Shown one piece after another: positions 36,358-44,542 of a stretch of DNA of 64,000 nucleotides. Made by a program: the position numbers and the translations under genes. Source of the stretch: Mucilaginibacter sp. CSA2-8R (GTDB lineage: Bacteria; Bacteroidota; Bacteroidia; Sphingobacteriales; Sphingobacteriaceae); contig NZ_CP152389.1 of assembly GCF_038806765.1 (NCBI RefSeq), forward strand, positions 558,001 to 622,000. Reading direction: 5' to 3'. The notes below the pieces were generated by a model. That model made no database searches and had not been told where the DNA came from. It worked only from the letters and a program-made list of their open reading frames with translations. Position 1 is the stretch's first letter. Each line of letters starts with the position of its first letter.

Positions 36358-37101
36358 ATGGCTCAACTGGTTATTGATATTGGCAATACGCTTATCAAAG
36401 CTGCAATTTTTGACGGCCAGGAACTTATTGATGTACAATACTACCACCAGGTAACGCATGTTGAGTTACAAGTACTGCTGAGTAGATACCCTGTTGCAAA
36501 TGCTATTATATCAACGGTTAGAGGCAGTACTGAAGCGTGGTTTGGTATTTTAGAGCAGCAGGTAAAGGTGTTGTACTTCAACCGTAGCATGGCACAAGAT
36601 ATTCAAAACCATTATGGTACACCGCAAACTTTAGGTTTAGACAGGCTGGCGGCAGTTTTAGGAGCAAGGCGTCTTTTTCCGGCTGATGATAACCTGGTGA
36701 TAGATGCCGGCACTTGTATAACTTATGACGGAGTTGATGCCGGCGCAAATTATTACGGCGGGAGCATATCGCCTGGGCTTAATATGCGTTATAAAGCTTT
36801 GCAACACTACACTGCCGTATTACCGCTGGTTGAGGCCGATCCGGGTTTTACCGATTACTATGGTAATAACACGGTTAATGCCATACGCTCGGGTGTGCAA
36901 AACGGATTATTGTACGAGGTAGAAGGTTTTATACGAAGCTACAAACAGCAGGCCCGGCACCTGAATATCATACTCACCGGCGGCGACAGTGTTTTTTTGG
37001 ATACTGTGCTGAAAAATAGCATCTTTGCCGGCTATATAAAATTGGAACCTTACCTGGTTCTTAAAGGATTAAATGCAGCTATACAAGAGCGTAATGATTA
37101 A
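36358..37101 (+). CDS. coaX: Type III pantothenate kinase
   Basis: 247 residues; first enzyme of coenzyme A synthesis, phosphorylating pantothenate. LVIDIGNTLIKAAIFDGQEL is the N-terminal ASKHA phosphate-binding motif, followed by LGLDRLAAVLGA near residue 95, LVIDAGTCITYD (catalytic Asp) and GGSISPGLNMRYKALQHYTA. It begins immediately after purQ and its end overlaps the next gene by 8 bases, forming the usual Bacteroidota run coaX - outer-membrane protein - lptC. Confidence 0.95.
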   Translation: MAQLVIDIGNTLIKAAIFDGQELIDVQYYHQVTHVELQVLLSRYPVANAIISTVRGSTEAWFGILEQQVKVLYFNRSMAQDIQNHYGTPQTLGLDRLAAVLGARRLFPADDNLVIDAGTCITYDGVDAGANYYGGSISPGLNMRYKALQHYTAVLPLVEADPGFTDYYGNNTVNAIRSGVQNGLLYEVEGFIRSYKQQARHLNIILTGGDSVFLDTVLKNSIFAGYIKLEPYLVLKGLNAAIQERND

Positions 37102-38413
37102 ATATATAAGATCGGGTTTTACTTTTTTACTCACTATTGTTGCCGGCGCGGTTATGGCGCAGTCAACAGCCACCAACAGTTCTCCGTACTCGCAGTTTGG
37201 TTTAGGTACGTTAAATGATGCATTGTTGCCTCAAACCCGTGCCATGGGCGGTATTTCTACAGCCATTAACCGTATTAGCGGCTACAACACCATAAATATA
37301 CTCAACCCTGCATCTTACAGCTTTATTGGCCTTACTACTATTGATATTGGTGTGTATGGCAACATATCAACCCTTAAGCAAAATACTGTAACCGGGCAAA
37401 CTAACGCTAACTTCAGGCTAAGTCATTTTAATTTTGCCGCTCCTGTAACCAGGCATTCAGCTTTAAGCTTTGGTTTGGTACCTTATTCTGAATTGGGTTA
37501 TAATTACCGCCAAAGCCAGTCTAATTTCGGTACCGGTGCACCGGCTGATACCAGCGCTGTCAATTATATTTACAACGGCGACGGTGGCTTATCAAAAGCA
37601 TATGCCGGTTACGGTTTCAATATTGGCCGTATCATATCTTTTGGTGGTAACGTGTCATACATCTTTGGTAATCTGCGTAAATTTCGCTCTACCGAGATCC
37701 CAAGTTTGTTTGGTACGCTTAATTCGCGCACGGAGCGCAGTAACAGCGTGGGCGGTTTAAGCTACGATTTTGGTACCCAGGTTAACATTGATTTCAGCGA
37801 AACCCGTCACTTGGTGTTAGGCTATTCGGGCTCGGCAAGTACTAATTTAAACACCCGTATTACCAACGTGGTAAGCCAGTACCGTACTACTACCGACGGT
37901 ACCGAGTCGAGCGCTATAGATACAATCTCTAACCAACTCATTAGTAACGGAAAAATTAAATTGCCGCTTATTCACCATTTTGGTATCTCGTATCAAAAAG
38001 ACGGTAAGTATTTAATTGGTGCCGATTACAGTCGTGGTAACTGGTCGTCGTTAACTATTGGCGGTGTAAACCAGGGATTGCAAAACACACAAAGCTTTAA
38101 CTTGGGCGGTCAGTTTACGCCTAACAGCAATGCGCTAAAAAATTACTTTGCGTTAATTGATTATCGCTTTGGTGTTCGTTACGAAAAAACTTATATCAAC
38201 ATCAGCAATACCAATATTGATGTAAAAGCAGTAAGCCTCGGTTTTGGATTGCCGTTGCATAGTAATAATACTGCATTTTACAAAATTAACCTGGCTGGCG
38301 AATATGGTGAACGCGGAACATTGCAAAATAATTTAATTAGAGAAAACTTTTTTACCATCCACGTAGGCTTTACCCTGAATGATAGGTGGTTTACCCGGTA
38401 CCGCTTTGACTAA
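37094..38413 (+). CDS. Outer-membrane beta-barrel protein, FadL/PorV-like
   Basis: About 439 residues. I start it at 37094 because the resulting signal peptide (MIKYIRSGFTFLLTIVAGAV, cleavage after AMAQ) is well formed; the frame is open 21 bases further upstream. The mature start SPYSQFGLGTLNDALLPQTR, then AMGGISTAIN and NILNPASYS, resembles the FadL/PorV barrel group. Function is unknown. The constant association with coaX and lptC suggests envelope transport, but no ligand can be inferred. Confidence 0.82.
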   Translation: MIKYIRSGFTFLLTIVAGAVMAQSTATNSSPYSQFGLGTLNDALLPQTRAMGGISTAINRISGYNTINILNPASYSFIGLTTIDIGVYGNISTLKQNTVTGQTNANFRLSHFNFAAPVTRHSALSFGLVPYSELGYNYRQSQSNFGTGAPADTSAVNYIYNGDGGLSKAYAGYGFNIGRIISFGGNVSYIFGNLRKFRSTEIPSLFGTLNSRTERSNSVGGLSYDFGTQVNIDFSETRHLVLGYSGSASTNLNTRITNVVSQYRTTTDGTESSAIDTISNQLISNGKIKLPLIHHFGISYQKDGKYLIGADYSRGNWSSLTIGGVNQGLQNTQSFNLGGQFTPNSNALKNYFALIDYRFGVRYEKTYINISNTNIDVKAVSLGFGLPLHSNNTAFYKINLAGEYGERGTLQNNLIRENFFTIHVGFTLNDRWFTRYRFD

Positions 38414-38993
38414 GTTATTAAAACATATACAAAATATAAAGTACCGGCTGGCCCTTGTGGCCGGCCTGTTGCTTTTTAGTGCCTGCGAAAACAGCCTGAA
38501 GGATATTCAGAAAATTTCGGCTCAGGAGGTAAGTAAGCCCATCAGTACCACTACAGGCCTTGATGTTACCTACAGCGACTCTGCTAAAGTGCAATTTCGC
38601 CTAACCGCACCCCTGCTACTCGACTATATTGATAAAAAGTTTAAGGAGATGCCCAAAGGGTTAAAAATCATCAAATATGAAACTACGCCTAAAGGAGTAG
38701 TGCAAACTGCACAGATTACGGCCGATTACGGCATTATGCGCGAAGGTGATAAGCTTATTGAGTTGCGCCGCAATGTGGTTGCAACTAATCAAAAAGGAGA
38801 TGTTTTTAAATCAGAAGAACTGTTTTGGGACCAGGGTAAGCGCCAAATCTATTCCAATAAACTTGTACAGTTAAGCTCCTCAAATGGCACAAATCTGTAC
38901 GGCACGGGTGCCAGTACAAACGAAAGTATGTATCCCTGGATTATTAAAAATACTACAGGGCAAATTCCAGTAAATCAAAACTTTGGGCAGTAA
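38406..38993 (+). CDS. lptC: LPS export ABC transporter periplasmic protein LptC
   Basis: About 195 residues, single N-terminal helix with a possible lipobox (LLFSAC, Cys27 from this start). The beta-jellyroll OstA-like part shows VTYSDSAKVQFRLTAPLLLDY, ITADYGIMREGDKLIELRRNVVATNQKGD and EELFWDQGKRQIYSNKLVQL, typical of LptC. I prefer the TTG at 38406 (8-base overlap with the barrel gene); the ATG at 38379 would overlap by 35 bases and add an uncharged extension. It bridges LptB2FG to LptA in LPS transport. Confidence 0.86.
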   Translation: MTKLLKHIQNIKYRLALVAGLLLFSACENSLKDIQKISAQEVSKPISTTTGLDVTYSDSAKVQFRLTAPLLLDYIDKKFKEMPKGLKIIKYETTPKGVVQTAQITADYGIMREGDKLIELRRNVVATNQKGDVFKSEELFWDQGKRQIYSNKLVQLSSSNGTNLYGTGASTNESMYPWIIKNTTGQIPVNQNFGQ

Positions 38994-39074
38994 ATTTTGT
39001 TTCGCAAAATTTTACAGAAAGTTGTATCTTGCGCCCTCTTTTAAACGAAGTAAGAATTATTTTTTTTTGGTTAT

Positions 39075-41189
39075 ATGGGTATAATGAGTTTTTTGCGCGA
39101 ACGGATGGGTACAATCCTGGTTGTAATCATTGGTGTGGCGCTTTTTGCATTTATTGCAGGTGAGGTAATCACCTATGGTCGTTCATTTATGAACGGTGAT
39201 GCAAACACGTTGGGTGAAGTTGCGGGCGAAAAAGTAGCTTACACAGGCTATTTGGACCGGGTTAAACAAAGCACCGAGATGTTTATGCAACAATCTGGGC
39301 AAACCAGTTTAACGCCACAAATTACAGAGTACGTTCAGGAAAATGCGTGGAATCAGACGTTGAGCGAAATTATCCTGAAAAAAGAAATGGACAAAGTAGG
39401 TGTTGCTGTTGGCGACGACGAAGTAAAGTCAATGATTAGCGGCCCGAATCCTGATCCGCAAATTGTTCAGTCATTCGGCGATCCTAAAACCGGTCAGTTA
39501 GACCGTAACCGCTTAAACGCATTTTTGCGCGAATTGCAAAACGCTAAAAGCAATGACCCCCGTTTAGAGCAATGGGCTGGCTTTATGGGTCCAAAAATTC
39601 AAAGTCGCCGTATCGAAAAGTATATTGCTTTAGTACACAACGGTCTTTATGTAAACTCGCTGGAGGCACAAGATGCTTACCAGGCCAAAAATAAACTGGC
39701 TAAGTTTGATTATGTGGAGTTACCTTACAGCTCTATTGCTGACAACAAGATTACTTTAACTAATGATGACTATCAGAAATACTACGACGAGCACAAATCG
39801 CTGTTTAAAAACCCATCAGAGGTAAGAAGCTTTCAGTATGTAAGCATCAACGCAGCGCCGTCAAAAGAAGACTCTGTTGCAATCAAAGACCAGGTGAATA
39901 AACTGGCTGCTGATTTTAAAGCCAGCACAAACGACTCATTGTTCGTTCAAATCAACTCAGAAAGCAAAGCACCTTTGGTTTATCAGCGTAAAGGGCAGTT
40001 AGATCCCCAATTGGATTCAGTCATGTTTAACGCCGCTCCCGGTTTTGTTTATGGTCCGTTTGTATCAGGTAACAGTGTTAAAATTGCAAAGCTGGTTGAT
40101 AGCCGCGTTGGTCCCGATTCTGTTTCTGCACGTCACATCCTGATAAATCCTGCAACAGCCGGTGGTGTAGATAAAGCATTAGCTAAAGCCGATTCTATTA
40201 AAAAATTAATTATTGCCGGTCGCCCATTTGCCGAGTTTGCCAAAAACTTTTCAGAAGATAAAGGTTCTGCCGAAAAAGGTGGCGACTTAGGTACTTTTGG
40301 TCGTGGCGCTATGCTGCCAGTATTTGAAGAAGCTGCATTTAACGGTAAGGCTGGTGATTATAAAATTGTAACCTCACAATACGGCGTTCACTTAATTAAC
40401 ATCCTGAGCCAAAAAGGTGCATCAAAGGTGGTTAAGGTGGCCGTAGTTGATAAGCCATTGCAAGCCAGCAACAAAACGCAGTCGGCTGCTTACGCTAAAG
40501 CTCAGGCGTTTTTAGGTGATCTGTCTGGCGATAACTTTGCCGAGCAGGCTAAAAAGGCAGGTTTAACTGTAAAAAATGCTGCCGATGTAAACGGTACCGC
40601 TTCTGCATTGCCAGGTTTGGATAATGCCCGCGAACTGGTTAAATGGGCTTTCAACAAAGCAGATAAAGGCGACGTGGTTGATCAGGTTTATACCCTGGGC
40701 GATCAGTATGTAGTAGCACGTTTAACTCAAATTAAAAAAGCCGGTACTTTATCGGTAGACGACGTAAAAGATCAGATTAAGCCTGAAGTGTTAATGATGG
40801 TTAAAGGCAAGCAACTGTCTGAAAAGCTGCAGTCGGCTCTTAACGGTGCTTCTACCTTGCAGCAAGTGGCTCAAAAAGCCGGCGGCAAAGTTGTGCCTGC
40901 CGAAAACATTGTATTTGCTAATCCGGTAATTCCTGGTTTATCTTTAGAATATAAAGTAATAGGTACGGTATTTGGTTTGCAGCCCAAAAAGCTTTCAAAG
41001 CCTGTTGAAGGTGCCAACGGTGTTTATGTGGTATCTCCGGAAAGCTTCATTAACCCTGCTGCGTTAACTAATACCGTTCGCGAAAAGCAGCAATTAAGCC
41101 AGAGCATGATGCAGCAAGTTGATAACCGCTTGTTTGATGCCCTGAAAGATAAGGCCAATGTAAAAGATTACCGCTATAAATTCTTGTAA
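39075..41189 (+). CDS. PpiD/SurA-type peptidylprolyl isomerase
   Basis: 704 residues. One N-terminal membrane helix (residues 11-31), a SurA-N-like chaperone region (about 40-240), and a parvulin domain near 350-455 marked by VSARHILINPATAG, FAEFAKNFSEDKGSAEKGGDLGTFGRGAMLPVFEEAAF and TSQYGVHLI. The long C-terminal part repeats SurA-like sequence. It is anchored on the periplasmic face of the inner membrane and assists folding of exported proteins. A good terminator follows. Confidence 0.9.
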   Translation: MGIMSFLRERMGTILVVIIGVALFAFIAGEVITYGRSFMNGDANTLGEVAGEKVAYTGYLDRVKQSTEMFMQQSGQTSLTPQITEYVQENAWNQTLSEIILKKEMDKVGVAVGDDEVKSMISGPNPDPQIVQSFGDPKTGQLDRNRLNAFLRELQNAKSNDPRLEQWAGFMGPKIQSRRIEKYIALVHNGLYVNSLEAQDAYQAKNKLAKFDYVELPYSSIADNKITLTNDDYQKYYDEHKSLFKNPSEVRSFQYVSINAAPSKEDSVAIKDQVNKLAADFKASTNDSLFVQINSESKAPLVYQRKGQLDPQLDSVMFNAAPGFVYGPFVSGNSVKIAKLVDSRVGPDSVSARHILINPATAGGVDKALAKADSIKKLIIAGRPFAEFAKNFSEDKGSAEKGGDLGTFGRGAMLPVFEEAAFNGKAGDYKIVTSQYGVHLINILSQKGASKVVKVAVVDKPLQASNKTQSAAYAKAQAFLGDLSGDNFAEQAKKAGLTVKNAADVNGTASALPGLDNARELVKWAFNKADKGDVVDQVYTLGDQYVVARLTQIKKAGTLSVDDVKDQIKPEVLMMVKGKQLSEKLQSALNGASTLQQVAQKAGGKVVPAENIVFANPVIPGLSLEYKVIGTVFGLQPKKLSKPVEGANGVYVVSPESFINPAALTNTVREKQQLSQSMMQQVDNRLFDALKDKANVKDYRYKFL

Positions 41190-41210
41190 TCAAATTTAAA
41201 GTAACTTTAT

Positions 41211-41246
41211 ATCCGGAAGTAGTTTAACTATTTCCGGATTTTTTAT
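41211..41246 (+). terminator. Intrinsic terminator after the isomerase gene
   Basis: A 12-base-pair stem (arms beginning ATCCGGAA and ending TTCCGGAT, one G-T wobble) with a 5-base loop, followed by six T residues. It separates the lptC-isomerase transcript from the DUF2480 gene, which starts 10 bases later. Confidence 0.88.
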
Positions 41247-41256
41247 TTTAAGAAAT

Positions 41257-41772
41257 ATGGATATTCAGGAAAATATCATCAATAAAGTAGCTCAAAGTGG
41301 TTTGGTAACGCTCGACCCGGCGAGCTATTATCCCAAAGGCGAACGCGTGATTTACGATATAAAAGACAATCTTTATATGGGGCTCATATTACGCGAAAAA
41401 GATTTTCGCGAATTTGTGAAAGGTCATGATTGGGCACAATATACCGGTAAAAATGTGGGCGTTACTTGTACTGCTGATGCCATTGTACCAGCCTGGGCTT
41501 ACATGCTGTTAGCAAATCGTTTGGCGCCTTACGCCCGCGAAGTTGTTTTTGGCAACGAAGAAGTACTGGAAACTGTTTTGTTTGAAAAGGAACTGGCTAA
41601 AGCAGATTTTGAACAATATCGCGATCAGCGTATTGTGTTAAAAGGTTGCGGCGATATCGAAGTGCCCACATCGGCCTATGTAGAATTAACCAAGCGCCTT
41701 ACTCCAGTAGCCAAAAGTTTAATGTTTGGCGAACCTTGTTCAACCGTGCCTATTTATAAACGTAAAGATTAA
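41257..41772 (+). CDS. DUF2480 family protein
   Basis: 171 residues, soluble, no signal. NIINKVAQSGLVTLDPASYY at the N-terminus, GKNVGVTCTADAIVPAWAYM near residue 70 and DQRIVLKGCGDIEVPTSAYV near 125 identify DUF2480, a Bacteroidota family of unknown function. The two similar Ile/Val-P-x-x-A-Y segments suggest an internal repeat. It starts right after a terminator and is followed by two more genes of unknown function with short spacing. Confidence 0.85.
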   Translation: MDIQENIINKVAQSGLVTLDPASYYPKGERVIYDIKDNLYMGLILREKDFREFVKGHDWAQYTGKNVGVTCTADAIVPAWAYMLLANRLAPYAREVVFGNEEVLETVLFEKELAKADFEQYRDQRIVLKGCGDIEVPTSAYVELTKRLTPVAKSLMFGEPCSTVPIYKRKD

Positions 41773-41774
41773 TA

Positions 41775-42608
41775 ATGACTGCAGGTTTCCAACAGTTAGG
41801 TGCTGCGTTGTGCTGGTGCAAATTGTACATAGGCAATTATGCCATGTTATGTTTTGCTGCCATACTGTTGGCAAACTGTGCAAACGCACAAGAGCCTGTT
41901 AAACTGGCTGAATCTACCTTTAAAGCAGGCGAAGAGTTAAATTACAGGCTTAAGTATGGTTGGTTTACCGGTGCTGAAGCTCATCTGCGTGTTGCTGATA
42001 CCGATACTAAATTTGAAGGCAAGCCCGCTTGGCATATTATTGCCGATGGCAATACCGCCGGCACGTTTGATGTGTTTTATAAGGTACGTAACCGTTACGA
42101 GAGCTTTATTGACCGTAACACGCTGCTGCCTTACCTGTATACCGAAGACAGGCATGAGGCCAAGTATAAACACAAAGACCACGTGGTTTTTGACCATCAA
42201 ACCGGAAAGATAACTGCCAACAGCGGTGTATATCCGTTTAGTGGTAAAGTGTTTGATTTTCCGTCGGCGTATTATTTTGCCCGATGCCTTGATGTTTCTA
42301 AATTAAAAATAGGCGAAAAATTTGACCTGCGTTATTTCTTAGATGATGCAGTGCAAACATTAACCATTACCTATTTGGGTAAAGATCAGGTAGATTGCCC
42401 GCTGGGCACTTTTAATTGTTTAAAGTTTAATCCAACTATAATACCCGGAAAAATCTTCCGGAAAAACAGTAAACTATACCTTTGGGTAACTGATGATAGT
42501 AACCGTATACCGGTTAAAGCACATGTTGAACTGGTAGTGGGCAGCGTTACTATGGAGCTGACCAATGCCAAAGGTTTAAAATACCCATTAAACCCTATTA
42601 AGAAATAA
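41775..42608 (+). CDS. DUF3108 family exported protein
   Basis: 277 residues. The N-terminus has a hydrophobic export segment ending ANCANAQ near residue 38; a later ATG (41844) would give a shorter, uncharged signal, so I keep the first start, 2 bases after DUF2480. FKAGEELNYRLKYGWFTGAEAHL is the DUF3108 start, then FYKVRNRYESFIDRNTLLPY and DCPLGTFNCLKFNPT. The predicted fold is a periplasmic beta-rich lipid-binding type; function is unknown. Confidence 0.82.
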   Translation: MTAGFQQLGAALCWCKLYIGNYAMLCFAAILLANCANAQEPVKLAESTFKAGEELNYRLKYGWFTGAEAHLRVADTDTKFEGKPAWHIIADGNTAGTFDVFYKVRNRYESFIDRNTLLPYLYTEDRHEAKYKHKDHVVFDHQTGKITANSGVYPFSGKVFDFPSAYYFARCLDVSKLKIGEKFDLRYFLDDAVQTLTITYLGKDQVDCPLGTFNCLKFNPTIIPGKIFRKNSKLYLWVTDDSNRIPVKAHVELVVGSVTMELTNAKGLKYPLNPIKK

Positions 42609-42614
42609 AATAAG

Positions 42615-43178
42615 ATGATTGAAGTTGGTAGTACCTTGGTGCACGAAGATGTAGTGACCGAGCACTTTGTATGTAATTTAAATAAGTGCAAAGGTGCTTG
42701 CTGTTTAGAGGGCGACTCGGGTGCCCCGCTTGAGGCTGGTGAGCTGGATATATTAAGAGCGATATACCCTAAAGTAAAGCCGTATATGACGGCAAAAGGT
42801 ATAGCTACTGTAGAGGCCGAGGGTACACACGTAACCGATTTTGAGGGCGACTATACCACACCTTGTGTTGATACCAATAAAGAGTGTGCTTATGTAACTT
42901 GGGAAAACGGTATTACTAAATGTGCGATAGAAAAGGCTTGGGAAGCCGGCGATATCAGCTGGCGTAAACCTATATCCTGCCATTTATATCCTATCCGGAT
43001 AACTAATTACCCTGAGTTTGATGTACTGCACTATGACCGGTGGAATATTTGCAGTCCGGCTTGTGGCTTTGGCAGTGAGCTTAAGGTACGGGTGCACGAG
43101 TTTTTAAAAGAACCTCTTATCCGTAAATATGGTGCGGAGTGGTATCAGGAGCTGGAAGAAAGATTAGCAGACGCATAA
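42615..43178 (+). CDS. DUF3109 family Cys-rich protein
   Basis: 187 residues without a signal. Cysteines occur in CNLNKCKGACCLEGDSG (residues 17-33), PCVDTNKECAY, CAIEKAW, PISCHLYPIRI and WNICSPAC; this is the YkgJ/Fe-S or zinc-chelating pattern of DUF3109 proteins. It is probably a metal-binding cytoplasmic protein. It lies 6 bases after DUF3108 and ends 62 bases before rfbA. Confidence 0.85.
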   Translation: MIEVGSTLVHEDVVTEHFVCNLNKCKGACCLEGDSGAPLEAGELDILRAIYPKVKPYMTAKGIATVEAEGTHVTDFEGDYTTPCVDTNKECAYVTWENGITKCAIEKAWEAGDISWRKPISCHLYPIRITNYPEFDVLHYDRWNICSPACGFGSELKVRVHEFLKEPLIRKYGAEWYQELEERLADA

Positions 43179-43240
43179 TGTCTGTGGGTTGTTAAAAGCT
43201 TTTTCTATATTAGGCCAATAATCACTTTAAAAAATATATT

Positions 43241-44110
43241 GTGAAAGGAATAATACTTGCCGGCGGTTCCGGAACCCGGCTGCACCCTTTAACCTTAGCA
43301 GTTAGCAAGCAATTAATGCCGGTTTATGATAAACCGATGATTTACTATCCGTTATCAGTACTTATGCTGGCGGGTATTAAAGAAATCCTGATTATATCTA
43401 CCCCGCATGATATGCCGCAGTTTCAAAAACTGCTGGGAGACGGCTCAAGGTTAGGTTGCAGGTTTGAGTATGCGGTACAACCAGAGCCCAATGGTTTGGC
43501 GCAGGCTTTTGTAATAGGTGCTGACTTTATTGGCACAGACAAAGTAGCGCTTATATTAGGCGACAATATATTTTACGGCGACGGGCTGTCGCATTTACTA
43601 CAGCATAGTAGTGATCCTGACGGTGGTATGGTGTTTGCCTACCAGGTTGCCGACCCTGAGCGTTATGGTGTAGTTGAATTTGATGAGCATCAGCATGTAC
43701 TTTCGCTGGAAGAGAAGCCGTCCGAACCTAAGTCAGACTATGCAGTTCCGGGTTTATATTTCTATGATAATGATGTGGTGGAGATTGCCAAGAACATTGA
43801 GCCCTCGCCCCGCGGCGAGTATGAAATTACCGATGTAAACAAAGAATACTTGAAGCGCGGTAAACTTAAAGTGGCTATATTAAGCCGTGGCACTGCCTGG
43901 CTGGATACCGGCACTTTTGCTTCCCTTATGCAAGCCGGTCAGTTTGTACAGGTAATTGAAGAGCGCCAGGGCATTAAAATTGCCTGTATCGAAGAAATTG
44001 CCTACCGAATGAATTTTATAAGCGCTGAGCAGCTGGCCGAAATTGCAGCACCACTTACTAAGAGTGGGTACGGTCAGTTTTTACTTAAATTACTGAAACA
44101 AAAAAGATAA
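43241..44110 (+). CDS. rfbA: Glucose-1-phosphate thymidylyltransferase
   Basis: 289 residues. [20 protein letters not shown] is the nucleotide-binding loop at the N-terminus, then [31 protein letters not shown] and [12 protein letters not shown]. The enzyme makes dTDP-glucose, the first step to dTDP-L-rhamnose. It starts with GTG; there is no nearer ATG in the frame. No rfbB, C or D follows, so the pathway is completed elsewhere, or the product feeds another dTDP-sugar. Confidence 0.95.
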   Translation: MKGIILAGGSGTRLHPLTLAVSKQLMPVYDKPMIYYPLSVLMLAGIKEILIISTPHDMPQFQKLLGDGSRLGCRFEYAVQPEPNGLAQAFVIGADFIGTDKVALILGDNIFYGDGLSHLLQHSSDPDGGMVFAYQVADPERYGVVEFDEHQHVLSLEEKPSEPKSDYAVPGLYFYDNDVVEIAKNIEPSPRGEYEITDVNKEYLKRGKLKVAILSRGTAWLDTGTFASLMQAGQFVQVIEERQGIKIACIEEIAYRMNFISAEQLAEIAAPLTKSGYGQFLLKLLKQKR

Positions 44111-44130
44111 TAACCCCATTGATATAATTG

Positions 44131-44171
44131 CTAAAAAAGTCATCTCTTTGCATAAAGAGGTGACTTTTTAG
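44131..44171 (+). terminator. Intrinsic terminator after rfbA
   Basis: Arms CTAAAAAAGTCATCTCTTT and AAAGAGGTGACTTTTTAG form an imperfect 17-18 base-pair hairpin with a short loop and a T-rich 3' side. Confidence 0.85.
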
Positions 44172-44200
44172 TATAAACACTTAGCAGGCGTCTTAAAACG

Positions 44201-44491
44201 ATGAATACTCAAACTAATTTTAATAAAAATATTGAAGCCATCTTAAAAGGTGAGCAAACAGAACTACAATTGCCTGATTTGGATACTTTAGTTGCTATTG
44301 AGCCTGCCTTAACGCTACGAGATGCCGTTAGACAGGCTTTTCATGATTATGGTATTGATATAGAGTTTAGTGGAAAGGGCACGCATGAGCGTGGCGTTGT
44401 TATTGACCTTGACAGCAACTTTTTACAGCAAAAGGGATTAGACTCATTGGTTTTGCATTTCGGGCAAACCGTAGTAAGAGTAAAAGCCTGA
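44201..44491 (+). CDS. Hypothetical protein, unknown family
   Basis: 96 residues, not recognised. It is soluble and acidic, with an amphipathic helix pattern in LTLRDAVRQAFHDYGIDIEF (about residues 36-55) and beta-like ends. It is flanked by the rfbA terminator and the convergent dxs gene, 51 bases apart. A weak hairpin (arms AAAGCCTG and CAGGCTTT) overlaps its stop codon. It could be a small regulatory protein, but no motif shows this. Confidence 0.6.
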   Translation: MNTQTNFNKNIEAILKGEQTELQLPDLDTLVAIEPALTLRDAVRQAFHDYGIDIEFSGKGTHERGVVIDLDSNFLQQKGLDSLVLHFGQTVVRVKA

Positions 44492-44542
44492 ATCGGCTAA
44501 CGAAACAGGCTTTATGCAATAAATATTTTAGCTATTGTAAGT

